Source: Micromonospora sp. NBC_00421 (lineage in GTDB: Bacteria; Actinomycetota; Actinomycetes; Mycobacteriales; Micromonosporaceae). From it: a stretch of 64,000 nt of DNA. Positions 63,651 to 64,000 of this stretch are shown piece by piece. The stretch covers positions 5,956,001 through 6,020,000 of the forward strand of contig NZ_CP107929.1 in the NCBI RefSeq assembly GCF_036017915.1. The letters are read 5' to 3'. Made by a program: the position numbers and the translations under genes. Numbering within the stretch: the stretch's first letter is position 1; every line of letters starts with the position of its first letter. The notes under the pieces are model-generated. The model made no database searches. It had not been told where the DNA came from and saw only the letters and a list, made by a program, of their open reading frames with translations.

Positions 63651-64000
63651 TCAGCCCACGGTGCAGGGGATGCCGTTGAGCACGAAGCTGGCCGGCGGCG
63701 CGTTGCTGGCGGTCCATCTTCCCTGGATGCCGAAGCTCGCGGAGCCGTTCGCCGCGAGGACGCGGTTCCAGTCGACGTTGCGGGCCGTCACCGTGGCGTC
63801 GCTCTGGCTGGTCGTGGCGTTCCAGGCGGAGGTGATCTGCTGGTCGCCCCGGAAGCTGAAGGTGAGCGTCCAGCCGTCGACCGGAGCGGTCGCGGTGTTC
63901 TGGACCGTCACGGCGGTGACGAACCCGCCCTGCCACTCGGACTGGTTCTGGTAGGTCACCCGGCAGGTGGACGGCGGCGGGGTGGTCGGCGGGGTGGGCG
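63651..64000 (-). CDS. C-terminal CBM2 and linker of a secreted enzyme (partial)
   Basis: A minus-strand frame enters from the right edge and stops at 63651. It gives about 116 residues: a PTPPTTPPPST linker, then a CBM2 with bounding cysteines (STCRVTY and GIPCTVG) and conserved tryptophans (SEWQGGF, DGWTLTF, SAWNATT). The catalytic domain lies outside the window, most likely another glycoside hydrolase. It is convergent with the LtrA gene, 32 nt away. Confidence 0.88.
   Translation of the reverse strand, partial: PTPPTTPPPSTCRVTYQNQSEWQGGFVTAVTVQNTATAPVDGWTLTFSFRGDQQITSAWNATTSQSDATVTARNVDWNRVLAANGSASFGIQGRWTASNAPPASFVLNGIPCTVG

Overview
The window comes from a very GC-rich actinomycete chromosome, most likely Micromonosporaceae (Micromonospora/Salinispora-like). 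The reasons are codon use, frequent GTG/TTG starts, GTGA/ATGA stop-start overlaps and the mix of secreted carbohydrate-active enzymes. The placement is inferred from style, not from a search.

Layout. (1) 1-3089, minus strand: N-terminus of a sugar-nucleotide epimerase, an acetate/solute symporter with its DUF485 partner, and a flavin-reductase-fold protein. (2) 3341-51062: a roughly 48 kb hybrid PKS/NRPS biosynthetic gene cluster (BGC). It opens with queC-queE-queD (preQ0 biosynthesis), an ATP-grasp ligase and a type II thioesterase. A plus-strand operon (7911-20345) follows: A-C-PCP NRPS, 2-isopropylmalate-synthase-like enzyme, discrete ACP, class II aaRS-like amino acid:carrier-protein ligase, acyl-CoA-dehydrogenase-like enzyme, amidinotransferase, O-carbamoyltransferase, archaeal-type tRNA-guanine transglycosylase (TGT) homologue and an Arm/FmrO-type 16S rRNA methyltransferase. 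A convergent minus-strand operon (51062-20373) holds an ABC exporter, a YqcI/YcgG-type protein, four megasynthases, two 2OG-Fe(II)/IPNS-like oxygenases and a 3-hydroxyacyl-CoA-dehydrogenase-like enzyme. (3) 51494-64000: secreted polysaccharide/polyester degradation and unrelated genes (GH10 xylanase-CBM2, GH95-like protein with a ricin-type lectin, 6PGDH-like reductase, CE4 deacetylase-CBM2, histidine phosphatase, cutinase/PETase-like hydrolase with CBM13, double LtrA protein, C-terminus of another CBM2 protein).

How the BGC may work. An A-PCP starter feeds four PKS modules in gene order: KS-AT-(DH, degenerate)-KR-ACP, KS-AT-KR-ACP, KS-AT-DH-ER-KR-ACP and KS-AT-ACP-aminotransferase-C. The aaRS-like ligase, free ACP, acyl-CoA-DH-like and hydroxyacyl-DH-like proteins match the logic known for aminomalonyl-ACP (zwittermicin, guadinomine). 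The amidinotransferase and carbamoyltransferase match a carbamoylated guanidine, as in guadinomine and saxitoxin. The rRNA methyltransferase suggests a 30S-directed product. The most unusual part is preQ0 synthesis combined with an archaeal-type TGT lacking a PUA domain, translationally coupled to the rRNA methyltransferase. I know of no described pathway with this combination. No pathway regulator, phosphopantetheinyl transferase, GTP cyclohydrolase I or integrated thioesterase domain is present in the window.
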